Below the pieces are notes generated by a model. The model was not told the origin of the DNA. It did no database searches and saw nothing but the letters and a program-made list of their open reading frames with translations. A stretch of 64,000 nucleotides of DNA from Actinoallomurus iriomotensis (lineage in GTDB: Bacteria > Actinomycetota > Actinomycetes > Streptosporangiales > Streptosporangiaceae), in NCBI RefSeq assembly GCF_030269445.1, contig NZ_BSTJ01000002.1, positions 372,001 through 436,000 of the forward strand, in the 5' to 3' direction. This document shows positions 17,124 through 27,697 of this stretch, piece by piece. Position 1 is the stretch's first letter. Each line of letters starts with the position of its first letter. The translations under genes were made by a program, and so were the position numbers.

Positions 17124-17999
17124 ATGAGGGTGTCGGTGGGGCTGGCCGGCGCGGGCCGCTCGGCGGCCGAGTTGTACGCGCCCTCGCTGGCGTCCGCGCC
17201 CGCGATCCGGTTCGCGGGCGTCTGGTCGAGGTCGCCGGAAGCCGCGCGGAGCCTCGCCGCGCGATATTCGGTCCCCTCCTTCGGCGGCTTCGCCGAAATG
17301 CTCGACCATTGCGACGCGGTCGCGTTCGCCGTGCCGCCCGCCGCGCAGCCGTCTCTCGCCGCGACGGCGGCGGGACGGCATGTGGCCCTCCTGCTGAGCA
17401 GGCCGATCGCCGGCGACCTGGCCGGGGCTGAGGAGCTGGCCGAGGCCGTCGCCGACGACGTGGTCTCCCAGGTGGCGTTGACGTAGCGCTACGCACCCGC
17501 CGTTCGGACCTACCTCGGCACGCAGGTCAAGCGGGCGCGGCCCATCGGCGGCACCGCGCGCCTGATCTCCGCGACGCCGGCCTCGGACGCGCCGGCGTGG
17601 CGGGCCGAGCGGGGCGTGCTCATGGACGTGGGGGTGGACGTGGTAGACCTTCTCGACGCCGCCCTCGGCCACACGGCGCTCGTCCGCGCGCACGGCGATC
17701 CGCGCGGCTGGGTGGGCCTGCTGCTGGAACACCAGGGCGGCCGGTACAGCGAGGCCTCGCTGCTGGCCACCGCGCCGGCCGACCAACCCGCCCGCGCGGA
17801 GATCGAGATCTTCGGGCCGGGCGGCTCCGCCGTGATCGACTGCGGCGACGTGACCGAGCGCGAGGCTGTCGGGACGATGGTCGAGGAGTTCGCGGACGCG
17901 GTCGGGCACCGCAGGCCGCACCCGTTGGACGTGCGACACGGTCTCCACCTTCAGCGGCTGCTCGACGCCGCGGAGACCGATCTGCTCGCCGGCCACTGA
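17124..17999 (+). pseudogene. Gfo/Idh/MocA-family oxidoreductase interrupted by an amber codon
   Basis: The frame from ATG 17124 gives an NAD(P)-binding Rossmann start (VSVGLAGAGRSAAELYAPSL), WSRSPEAARSLAARY, and DAVAFAVPPAAQ. At 17484-17486 a TAG follows VSQVALT, and the same frame resumes at once with RYAPAVRTYLGTQVK and runs to TGA at 17999. Homologues usually read LTWRYAPAVR at this point, so a single TGG to TAG change (Trp to stop at codon 121) explains the break. Total length would be 291 residues, somewhat short. The gene is a recent pseudogene, has an amber read-through, or contains a base error. Confidence 0.85.
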
Positions 18000-18011
18000 C
18001 CAGGAGATGCC

Positions 18012-18122
18012 GGCGGCCAGATCATCGGGTCATTACTGACGCCGTACCTCGCGTTCGTCCCGGCCGACCGGCTCGGCCTGTCCGGGGTCCTCCCCACCGT
18101 TACCGCGGGCTTCTCCCTCGGC
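18012..18122 (+). pseudogene. Fragment of a CPA1-type sodium/proton antiporter
   Basis: In one frame 18012-18122 encodes GGQIIGSLLTPYLAFVPADR followed by LGLSGVLPTVTAGFSLG. This resembles the transmembrane segment LTPYLAYLPAExLGxSGVLAVVTAGL of NhaP/CPA1 antiporters. There is no start and nothing recognisable on either side, so it is a gene scar. Confidence 0.45.
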
Positions 18123-18234
18123 ACCCGGCGAGGGCATGCTCCATCCGGGACGTCGAATGACCGGTGGACCACGCCCGGCCCGCCGACCGCGACCACCCCG
18201 CCGCCAGGCCGCCCCCGGCACCGGGCCAGATCCC

Positions 18235-18576
18235 CTAAGTCCGGCTCACCACGGCCGGCAGGTGGGGGGCGGCCGCGCGGCGCTGTTCGCCGGTGGTGGT
18301 GACGCGGAGGCGGGGCTCGTCGCTGTCCAGCCGCGCGGGCGAGCTGTCGCGACGCCCCTCGGGGATCACGGCGACCCCCATGGCACCGCAGTTCGGACAG
18401 GTCACCTCGCCTCCGGTAGGCGGTGGCACCGGCACGCCGTCCAGCCGGTAGAACGCGAATGTCGCGCCGACGTCGTCGCTCACGTACTGCACGTCGTAGT
18501 CGGCGGTCCAGGCACGGCCACAGCGCCCGCACACGAACCTGTAGCGCTCGACCGCGACATCGACCAGCATGGTCAT
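18235..18576 (-). CDS. Small zinc-ribbon protein of unknown function
   Basis: A 113-residue protein with two CxxC pairs: CGRCGRAW near residue 16 and CPNCG near residue 60. Together they could form one zinc ribbon, separated by a segment with an aromatic-rich strand (YDVQYVSDDVGATFAFYRL). The C-terminal 40 residues are polar and look disordered. It starts at ATG 18576, 18 bp downstream of the broken opcA on the same strand. I do not recognise a family. The fold suggests nucleic-acid or protein binding. Confidence 0.62.
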   Translation of the reverse strand: MTMLVDVAVERYRFVCGRCGRAWTADYDVQYVSDDVGATFAFYRLDGVPVPPPTGGEVTCPNCGAMGVAVIPEGRRDSSPARLDSDEPRLRVTTTGEQRRAAAPHLPAVVSRT

Positions 18577-18594
18577 CGCACCTCCGAGTTCATC

Positions 18595-19407
18595 TCAGAT
18601 CATGCTCAGGGGACCGCGCACGACGACACTCCGCGGCCACCGCTGGAGGGCCTCTCGGTAGACGTCATCCGGTTCGAGGCGCCGCAGTTCCTCGGCGAAC
18701 AGTTCGGCCTCGCGGCGCCGGTGCAGCCCGCGCGAGAACGACGGCTCGCACGACACGCCGAGCCGGCCGGCCATCCGCCCAGCAGCACGGCGCTGGGGTT
18801 GCGCGGCTCCGCCTCGGTCACCGCGCCGGTGACCTCGTCGTGGGGCCGGTCGAGCTCGGCGGCCGGCAGCGAACGCCACGGGGTCAGGCGTGTCCAGGAC
18901 AGATCGGTGTCACCGGGCAGGTACGCCTTGCCCAGTCGCTCGAGGGCGCCGAGAGGGTCGGCGTTGCCGACGGCGTCGGTGACGCGCCGCTGGGCCGGGC
19001 GGCCCAGGGGCCCGTCACCGGGCCGTTCCGGAGCGAACCCGGGCCACCAGGTCACGAGCGGAGCGTCGGGCACCAGCAGGGGCGACACCACCGATTCGGC
19101 GTGCCGCACCAGCAGGCCGTACAACCGCAACAGCACGATCTCGCCCGGCCCGGCCTCGGCCACGTGGATCTCCGCGTCCATCCGGGTCGCCTCGTCGCTG
19201 CCGCGCGGGATGACCGCGATGACCCGGCTGGGATGCTCCCTCGACGCCTCGGCCGATGCCCGCAGCGCGTCGTACTGGTCGGCCTCGGTCGTGACGATCA
19301 CCAGGGTGAGCACGTTGCCGACGGCCGGACCGCCCACCCGGTCACGCGCCGCGGTCAGCGCGTCCTCGATGCTGTGGGTCGTCGTGTCCACCAGATCGAT
19401 GATCATT
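18595..19407 (-). pseudogene. opcA: opcA-like (glucose-6-phosphate dehydrogenase assembly protein) gene, frameshifted and shortened
   Basis: From ATG 19407 the frame reads MIIDLVDTTTHSIEDALTAA, then SREHPSRVIAVI and YLPGDTDLSWTRLTPWRSL, all hallmarks of OpcA, which helps assemble active G6PDH. After the NPSAVLLGGW segment the frame turns to nonsense. The expected C-terminal motif LFAEELRRLEPDDVYREALQ appears in another frame (about 18620-18700). The distance between the two parts is about 60 codons too short. Both a frameshift near 18780 and an internal deletion are therefore present. An in-frame upstream ATG at 19526 exists, but family members start at MIIDL. No zwf gene is adjacent. Confidence 0.8.
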
Positions 19408-19526
19408 TCCACCCCGCGCGTGGAGACTCGCGGCCGCAGGATCCCGCCCACGGGGAAGACGAACAGATCGGCGGTTCCGTACGGCCCCACTCGCGCCGTG
19501 ACACCGGACAATTCCCATCCTGCCAC

Positions 19527-19862
19527 GGCGCCTTTCGGCCACGGCCCGGGAACAGCCCGATGTCCTGGCTTGTGGTGTCCAATCTAGCCGGGCCGAGTGG
19601 TCGTCCCCCGGCCCCGGCTCTCCACACGGATTCCGCCGCATGGCGCCCGCCGCTCTGGGCGGTCCGGCACGCGGTCAGGACAGGTGCCCGGTCCCGCCGC
19701 AGGCCCTTTCGCAGGCGTGCTCGGTCATCGCCTCGGCACGCGCCCCAGTCTGCCGATACCCGCACGGCGGTATGGCTGGAGGCTTGTCGGCCACTCCCCC
19801 GAACACCGGGCATTGGGAACGCGTTCTTCCACGCCCCGGCCCGATCAGGGGACTGCGCGCGC
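19527..19862. other. Gap without a recognisable gene
   Basis: Between the opcA pseudogene and the left 71-bp repeat I see no coding pattern with a recognisable family and no clear promoter. It may be decayed DNA like its left neighbours. Confidence 0.4.
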
Positions 19863-19933
19863 CCGCGCCATGGCCGGGCAACAGAACCGCCATGTCTACC
19901 CAGGCTGAGGATGCGACCGGCCCCACGATGGGC
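19863..19933 (+). repeat. 71-bp inverted repeat, left copy
   Basis: Positions 19863-19933 are identical, in reverse complement, to 29726-29796. They begin with cgcgccatggccgggcaaca and end with ccccacgatgggc. Read inward from both ends the sequence is the same, the geometry of terminal inverted repeats. It contains a short reading frame ([14 protein letters not shown]) that resembles the start of universal stress proteins but stops soon after. Confidence 0.95.
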
Positions 19934-20060
19934 CGCTCTAGGTGACCTCGCGGGTGGAGCTGATCCCGCTCGTCGTGAAGGCGGGCAAGTGATCAAGGAC
20001 GGGACCGCCGATTCGGCCGGTGACCCAGGACCCATCTGGGACGGTCTGGCCGATTAGGGG

Positions 20061-20273
20061 ATGTCGCCCGAGGCCGCAGTACGTAGCGTTCAGAGCATGG
20101 AAACCGTTGAGGACCACACGAGCGCCGCCCGTCTCTTCATCACGGAGGCGCTCACCTTGGATCCCAGGATGAGTCACGAGAAGCTCATTGCCGCTCAGGT
20201 CGAGGCCACACTCGCGATCGCGTCGGCGCTGGACGGTGTGGCGACGGCGGTCCGAGACGGCAGGGAGGCGTGA
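20061..20273 (+). CDS. Small helical protein of unknown function
   Basis: A protein of 70 residues from ATG 20061, or 58 from ATG 20097. Neither start has a convincing ribosome site; 20061 has aggggatg only. The sequence is helix-forming and acidic, with LDPRMSHEKLIAAQVEATLA and AIASALDGVATAVRDGREA, and no cysteines. It is the first gene inside the left inverted repeat and points toward two further small stress-type genes. Codon use is normal for the genome. I do not recognise a family. Confidence 0.5.
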   Translation: MSPEAAVRSVQSMETVEDHTSAARLFITEALTLDPRMSHEKLIAAQVEATLAIASALDGVATAVRDGREA

Positions 20274-20373
20274 CGGCGTAGACGCGGGACCGGGTGGGAG
20301 CCATCCCGTCGGCGCGCGCAGTGCCGCATTCGACCAGGCATCACGGCATCATCCGAGAGGAGGTCGACGGCAC

Positions 20374-20859
20374 ATGTCAACCGGCAGGGCCGAGGAAGGC
20401 CCGCACAAGGCAGTGCTGGGTACGTACGGTAGCCACGAGGCGGCCCAGCACATCGTGGACGTTCTGGCCGAGAAGAAGTTCCCGGTGGAACACGTGGAGA
20501 TCGTGGGCACGGGCCTCAGGCTGCAGGAGGCCGTACTCGGCCGCCTCACCCTGGGCCGGACCTTGGCCTCCGGAGCGGTCACCGGTGGCTGGATCGGGCT
20601 TCTGGTCGGGTTCGTGTTCCTGATCGTCAGTCCGTGGGCGGCGGCAGCGGTGATCTCCGCCGTCGTGATGGGCATCGTGTTCGGCCTCATCTGGGCGGTG
20701 GTCGCATACATGTGGCGGCGGCGGTCGTTCGTCGCGGTGCCCGCTGTCGTCGCCGACCGTTACCAGGTGCTGGTCGACGCACCGTTCGCCGAGGAGGCGC
20801 GACGCGTGCTGGCCGCGGCCCGGGTGGCCCCGGCCGACAGCGCGAGCCGGCCGCTGTGA
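20374..20859 (+). CDS. General-stress-protein-17M-like membrane protein
   Basis: This 161-residue protein has an N-terminal domain of the general stress protein 17M type (GTYGSHEAAQHIVDVLAEKK, then HVEIVGTGLRL). Two hydrophobic helices (about residues 70-120) are rich in glycine and valine, and a short C-terminal cytoplasmic part includes VVADRYQVLVDAPFAEEARR. The ATG at 20374 follows gagaggagg. Such proteins occur in actinomycete stress islands; their function is unknown. It is followed 20 bp later by a DUF5335-like gene, probably in one transcript. Confidence 0.75.
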   Translation: MSTGRAEEGPHKAVLGTYGSHEAAQHIVDVLAEKKFPVEHVEIVGTGLRLQEAVLGRLTLGRTLASGAVTGGWIGLLVGFVFLIVSPWAAAAVISAVVMGIVFGLIWAVVAYMWRRRSFVAVPAVVADRYQVLVDAPFAEEARRVLAAARVAPADSASRPL

Positions 20860-20879
20860 CCCTTCGGGAGGAGATCGAG

Positions 20880-21239
20880 ATGAGCCAGGCCACAACGGTC
20901 GACCACGGCAAGTGGACGGAGTTCTTCGACACGCTGAGCGCGGATCACGCCGGTCAAAGCGCCGCCATCGAACTGCTCGATGCCGACTTCGGCGACCAGT
21001 TCGAGACCGAGCGGCTGCCGTTCGCGTACGCCTCCTACGATCCCCGCGACGATGTGGTCGTCATCGGAGTCGGGGGGAACTCGGCACGATTCCCGGTTCT
21101 ACTCCGTCACATGATCGACCATCCCACGGAGATCGACTTGACGGTCCCCGAACCGGCCGAGACCGACGTCCGGATCGTCGGCGACGACGGGACCACGACT
21201 CTGCTGCGCCTGCGTCCGAAACCCGCCCTGCCTTCCTGA
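20880..21239 (+). CDS. DUF5335-like stress-island protein
   Basis: A 119-residue soluble protein: KWTEFFDTLSADHAGQSAAI at the start, then a beta-rich core (DDVVVIGVGGNSARFPVLLR) and HMIDHPTEIDLTVPEPAETD. This fits DUF5335, a family of small proteins near chaperone and redox genes in actinomycetes. The ATG at 20880 has gggaggag 6 bp upstream. It is last in the rightward trio and convergent with the large leftward chaperone operon. No enzymatic motif is visible. Confidence 0.72.
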   Translation: MSQATTVDHGKWTEFFDTLSADHAGQSAAIELLDADFGDQFETERLPFAYASYDPRDDVVVIGVGGNSARFPVLLRHMIDHPTEIDLTVPEPAETDVRIVGDDGTTTLLRLRPKPALPS

Positions 21240-21332
21240 GCACACTGGTGGACGCCGTGCGGCGACCGTCTGGTGCCGCCGGCCCCGGCGGGCCGTGGAG
21301 ACCATACGCTACGCTCCGGGCGGCGCTCCGAA

Positions 21333-22922
21333 TCAACCGCTGAGACGCTCGTGGACCAGGCGTACGGCCATCGCGCCTTCACCCACGGCCGACGCGACCC
21401 GCTTGATGGACCCGCTCCTGACGTCGCCGACCGCGAACACGCCCGGCAGGCTGGTCTCCAGGGGCAGCGCGTCGTCACCGGTGCGGATGAAGCCTTTCGC
21501 GTCCAGCTCCACCTGGCCGGCCAGCCAGCCGACACAGGGGTCGGCGCCGATGAAGATGAACAGGTTCCGGGCCTCGTGGACACGCCGTTCGCCGGTGCGG
21601 TCGTCCTCGACGACGACCGCCTCCAGCGTCTCGTCGCCGACCAGTTCGCGTACCTCGGTGCGCAGGTGGACTTCGATGTTCGGGGAGCGCTCGATCTGGT
21701 CGATCAAGTAGCGGGACATGTTCTTGCTCAGGTCACCGTCCCGGACCACCAGCCTGACCCGCTCCGCGCGCTTGGCGAGATAGAGGGCGGCCTGGCCGGC
21801 CGAGTTGCCGCCGCCGACGACCGCGACGGGCACATGGACACACTGCAGCGCCTCGACCTCGGTGGCGGCGTAGTAGACGCCGCAGCCCTCGAACCGTTCG
21901 AGGCCAGGGACGTCGAGCCGCCGGTAGCGGGCACCGGTGGCGAGCACCACCGTGCGGGCTTTGATCCGGCCGCCGTCGCCGAGGGCGATGCCGTAGCCGG
22001 CGTTCTCGACCTCCAGCGCGGTGGCCTTCGCCGGGACGCCGAGCCGCGCGCCGAACTTCTCGGCCTGGATGACCGCGCGCTCGGCGAGCTCGGCACCGGA
22101 GATGCCAGAGGGAAACCCAAGGTAGTTCTCGATGCAGGAGGACGTGCCGGCCTGGCCGCCGATGGCGATCGCGTCGACGGCGACCGTGCTCAGGCCCTCG
22201 GAGGCGCCGTAGACGGCGGCGGCCAGCCCGGCGGGCCCGGCACCGACGATCACAAGGTCGGCGACGTCGCCGTGGGCGGCCGGTGTCGGCAGGCCGATCG
22301 CGCGAGCCAGCTCGGCGTTGCTCGGGTTGCGCAGGATCCGGTCGCCGTTGAGGATCACCATCGGGGTGTCCTCGGGCCGGACGTGCAGCCGCCGCAGCGC
22401 CTGCTCGGCCTGTGTGTCCTGTTCCAGGTCGATCCACCGATGCGGAAGCCGGTTGCGCGCCGCGAAGTCCCGCAGCCGCCGGGTGTCGGGTGAGAACCGG
22501 GAGCCGATGATCCGCAACCCGGCGCCGAGCTCGATCAGCAGCGAACGCCGGATGAAGTAGGCGCGCAGGACGAGGTCCCCGAGCGTGGGGTCCCGGGCGA
22601 TCAGCAGGCGCAGGCGATCCACCGGGATCCGCAGGACCGCGCCCGGCTCGTCGACCACGGCGCCGACGAGCGCAGCCTGCCCGGTGAGCAAACCGAGCTC
22701 GCCGAGGAACCGGCCAGGGCCGTGCACACGGATGACCTCGTCGGCGTCGACCATCGCGACCGAGCCGTCCACAACCACGAAGAAGTCGTAGTCCGGCTCC
22801 CCCTGCCGGAACAGAACGTCGCCCTGCCGGGTCGGGATCCGCTCACCGTGCGCGGACAGGCGCTGGATCTGCTCGGGGTCCAGCCGCGGCCACGCGCCGT
22901 GCACGTCAGGTGTCTCTTGCAA
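21333..22922 (-). CDS. cNMP-binding / glutaredoxin-like / thioredoxin-reductase-like fusion
   Basis: A 529-residue three-part protein. Residues about 15-130 form a cyclic-nucleotide-binding (CRP-type) domain (GPGRFLGELGLLTGQAALVG). Residues about 135-215 are a thioredoxin/glutaredoxin-like domain with no CxxC. Residues about 222-525 are a TrxR-type FAD/NADPH module (VIVGAGPAGLAAAVYGASEG, VAVVGGGNSAGQAALYLAKR, GVFAVGDVRSGS). In classical TrxR the redox centre is CATC before the NADPH domain; here the aligned stretch is YYAATEVEALQC, so the dithiol is missing. It starts at TTG 22922, overlapping the thioredoxin gene end by 17 bp. It may sense a nucleotide and reduce an unknown partner. Confidence 0.88.
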   Translation of the reverse strand: MQETPDVHGAWPRLDPEQIQRLSAHGERIPTRQGDVLFRQGEPDYDFFVVVDGSVAMVDADEVIRVHGPGRFLGELGLLTGQAALVGAVVDEPGAVLRIPVDRLRLLIARDPTLGDLVLRAYFIRRSLLIELGAGLRIIGSRFSPDTRRLRDFAARNRLPHRWIDLEQDTQAEQALRRLHVRPEDTPMVILNGDRILRNPSNAELARAIGLPTPAAHGDVADLVIVGAGPAGLAAAVYGASEGLSTVAVDAIAIGGQAGTSSCIENYLGFPSGISGAELAERAVIQAEKFGARLGVPAKATALEVENAGYGIALGDGGRIKARTVVLATGARYRRLDVPGLERFEGCGVYYAATEVEALQCVHVPVAVVGGGNSAGQAALYLAKRAERVRLVVRDGDLSKNMSRYLIDQIERSPNIEVHLRTEVRELVGDETLEAVVVEDDRTGERRVHEARNLFIFIGADPCVGWLAGQVELDAKGFIRTGDDALPLETSLPGVFAVGDVRSGSIKRVASAVGEGAMAVRLVHERLSG

Positions 22923-23331
22923 TGTTCTTCTCCACCCATGCGCGCAGGACCGGAGCGGGCGCGGCTCCGGCCTGCCGATCGATCACCTTGCCGTCCCGCA
23001 TGAGGAGCAGGGTCGGCACGGCCTGGACGGCGAACCGTTCCTGGACCTTCGGCGCCCGGTCGACGTCGACCTTCACGAGCTTGAGCCGGCCGGCCATCTC
23101 GCGGGCGAGCTGTTCGAGCGCCGGGCTGACCATGCGGCATGGACCGCACCAGGTCGCCCACAGGTCGACCACGACCGGCACGGAGGCACGCTCGGCGACG
23201 TCGGCGAAGTCGTCGTCGCCGGCGTCGGCGATCCATGGAAGCGGCCGGTGGCAGTTTCCGCACCGCGGCGTACCGTCGGCCACCGCCGGCACGCGGTTGC
23301 GCTTGCCGCAGTGCGGGCATTGGACGGTCAT
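22906..23331 (-). CDS. trxC: Thioredoxin with N-terminal zinc ribbon (TrxC/thioredoxin-2 type)
   Basis: A 141-residue protein. The first 35 residues hold a four-Cys zinc ribbon (CPHCGKRNRVP and CGNCHRPLPW). The thioredoxin domain carries the WCGPC active site (around residue 68) and the cis-Pro motif AVPTLLLMRDGK. This is the thioredoxin-2 layout, known from oxidative-stress and chaperone contexts. ATG 23331 lies 11 bp after the clpB stop. The downstream reductase-like gene overlaps its end, so the two may form a redox pair, although that reductase lacks its dithiol. Confidence 0.92.
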   Translation of the reverse strand: MTVQCPHCGKRNRVPAVADGTPRCGNCHRPLPWIADAGDDDFADVAERASVPVVVDLWATWCGPCRMVSPALEQLAREMAGRLKLVKVDVDRAPKVQERFAVQAVPTLLLMRDGKVIDRQAGAAPAPVLRAWVEKNIARDT

Positions 23332-23342
23332 CGATGCCCCCC

Positions 23343-25918
<2,576 letters not shown>

Positions 25919-25928
<10 letters not shown>

Positions 25929-26242
25929 GGTCGGCCTCCGGAGCGTATGTGGGCGCGTCGTCTCTGCGCCGCCTCGAGAGCGGCGATGCGGTCGAGTAGG
26001 TCGCATACGAGGCCGAGCGCGGCGTAGTTCAGCGAGAAGCCGGCGTGGAGCCGCTGGACGCGTGCGAGGGCCGCGAGCTGGTCGCGGGTGAACCACAGCG
26101 CGCCGGAGGCGTCCCGTTCGGCGTCGAGAACGCCCAGGGTGACCAGACGGCGGACCAGCTCTGGATGGACGCACGCGTCGCGGGCGAACGTCTCGAGGTC
26201 GAGCCGCACGGGACGGGCCGGCCGCACCAGCGCGTATCTCAT
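25919..26242 (-). CDS. cbpM: CbpM-like chaperone modulator (MerR-type helix-turn-helix)
   Basis: This 107-residue protein fits CbpM, the small partner that binds the J-domain of CbpA and modulates it. It has a MerR-like N-terminal fold ([20 protein letters not shown], then [20 protein letters not shown]) and a helical C-terminus with [20 protein letters not shown]. HspR, the DnaK-operon repressor of other actinomycetes, has a similar fold, so a DNA-binding role is possible. ATG 26242 overlaps the cbpA stop (ATGA), and its end overlaps clpB. I prefer CbpM because of the immediate CbpA-type neighbour. Confidence 0.78.
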
Positions 26243-27225
26243 CAACGCCTCCTCGGATCGAAGGAGGACGTGGCGGCGAGTTCCTGGAACAACCGTCTCT
26301 CCTCGGGGCTCAGCTGGTGCGGCACCATGATCTGCACCTCGGCGAACAGGTCGCCCGGCCGGCCTCGCGGATTGGGCAGCCCGCGTCCGCGCAGCCGCAA
26401 CCGCCGGCCGCACGACGTGCCGCCCGGCACCTTGACCTTCGCCTCGCCACCCGGCGTGTCGACGGGAGCGGTGGTGCCGAGCGCGGCCTCCCAGGGAGTG
26501 AGCGGCAGCCGTACGGTGATGTCGCGGCCGTCGACGCGGTACCGCGGATGCGGCATGATCCGGACGACGAGGTAGAGGTCACCCCGCTGCCCGCCGTCCG
26601 AGCCGTGACCGCCCTGCCCGCCGAGCCGGATGCGCTGGCCGTCGGTGACGCCGGGAGGAATGTCCACGTCGATGGTGTGCGGGCCGCCGGGCCCGGTGAG
26701 CGTGATCCTGCGGTGCCCGCCGCGGTACGCCTCCTCCACGGACAGCTCCAGCTCGGCCTCCTGGTCGGCCCCCTGGATCGTGCCCCATCCGAAGCCGCCT
26801 TGGCGGCGCCTCGCCCCCGCGCGCCCGCCGAAGATGCCGCCGAGCAGGTCCTCCAGGTCCACCTCCTCGGCCCCGCGGGCGCCGAAGCCGCCTCCGAAAC
26901 CGCCGAACCCTCCGGCCCCGGCACCCGCCCGCCCGCCGGCGCCGGCGCCGGCGCCGGCGCGGGCCCGGGCCCAGGTCTCCGGGTCGACGTCCGGCGGCAC
27001 CCGGCGAAAGTCCTCGCCGAACGCGTCATAGCGTTTGCGCTGCTCCGGGTCGGACAGAACGGCGTACGCCTCGGACGCCTCCTTGAAGCGGTCCTCCGCT
27101 TCCGGGGCCTTGTTGACGTCGGGGTGGTACTTGCGGGCCAGTTTGCGGTACGCCCGCTGGATCTCATCCTGGCTCGCCGTCCTCGGCACCCCGAGGACCT
27201 CGTAGAAGTCACGAGCCGGGGCCAT
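26242..27225 (-). CDS. cbpA: CbpA-type DnaJ co-chaperone (no zinc fingers)
   Basis: A 327-residue J-protein. The J domain occupies residues 1-70 with the HPD motif ([20 protein letters not shown]). It is followed by a Gly/Ala-rich linker (about 85-150) and the two C-terminal client-binding beta domains ([16 protein letters not shown] and [20 protein letters not shown]). There is no CxxCxGxG repeat, so it is the CbpA class rather than canonical DnaJ. It starts at ATG 27225, overlapping grpE by 17 bp. It would hand unfolded proteins to the DnaK encoded first in this operon. Confidence 0.95.
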   Translation of the reverse strand: MAPARDFYEVLGVPRTASQDEIQRAYRKLARKYHPDVNKAPEAEDRFKEASEAYAVLSDPEQRKRYDAFGEDFRRVPPDVDPETWARARAGAGAGAGGRAGAGAGGFGGFGGGFGARGAEEVDLEDLLGGIFGGRAGARRRQGGFGWGTIQGADQEAELELSVEEAYRGGHRRITLTGPGGPHTIDVDIPPGVTDGQRIRLGGQGGHGSDGGQRGDLYLVVRIMPHPRYRVDGRDITVRLPLTPWEAALGTTAPVDTPGGEAKVKVPGGTSCGRRLRLRGRGLPNPRGRPGDLFAEVQIMVPHQLSPEERRLFQELAATSSFDPRRR

Positions 27226-27697
27226 CGGCCTGTGGTCCCTTCGATACCACGACCTGCGCCGGGCGCAACTGGGCGTCCCCCGAGCCGTACCCGGGGCGGG
27301 TCACCTGGACGACCGTCCCCTCCGGCACGTCCGCATCGGGAACGGTGGCCACCGCCTGATGCCGGGTCGGGTCGAACGTCCGCCCCACATCGTCCTGCTG
27401 CGGGAAGCCGAGCCGGGTGAGCAGCTCGAGCGCCTGGTCGCGTACGGCCCGCACTCCCTCGAGGAGTACCGCGCAGTCGGCGCCGCCGTGCTCGATCGCC
27501 CGTTCGAGGTTGTCCACGACGGGCAGCCACTCCGCGACGGTACGGGCCCGTTCGGCGAAGCGCTGCCGCTCGGCGTCGCGGGCGGCCCGCTTGCGGTGGT
27601 TGTCGAGATCGGCGAGGGCACGCTTCCAGCGGTCCTCCAGCTCGGCGATCTTCGTCGCCGAGCCCGTGCCCTCTTCTTCCGGCCGCATCTCACTCAT
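27209..27697 (-). CDS. grpE: GrpE nucleotide-exchange factor
   Basis: A 162-residue GrpE, somewhat short because the disordered acidic N-terminus is reduced. It has a long helix ([20 protein letters not shown]) typical of the GrpE stalk, then [13 protein letters not shown], and the C-terminal beta head with [12 protein letters not shown] and [11 protein letters not shown] chose ATG 27697, which overlaps the dnaK stop (ATGAGTGA). It releases ADP from DnaK. An upstream in-frame ATG at 27715 would lie further inside dnaK. Confidence 0.95.
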   Translation of the reverse strand: MSEMRPEEEGTGSATKIAELEDRWKRALADLDNHRKRAARDAERQRFAERARTVAEWLPVVDNLERAIEHGGADCAVLLEGVRAVRDQALELLTRLGFPQQDDVGRTFDPTRHQAVATVPDADVPEGTVVQVTRPGYGSGDAQLRPAQVVVSKGPQADGPGS

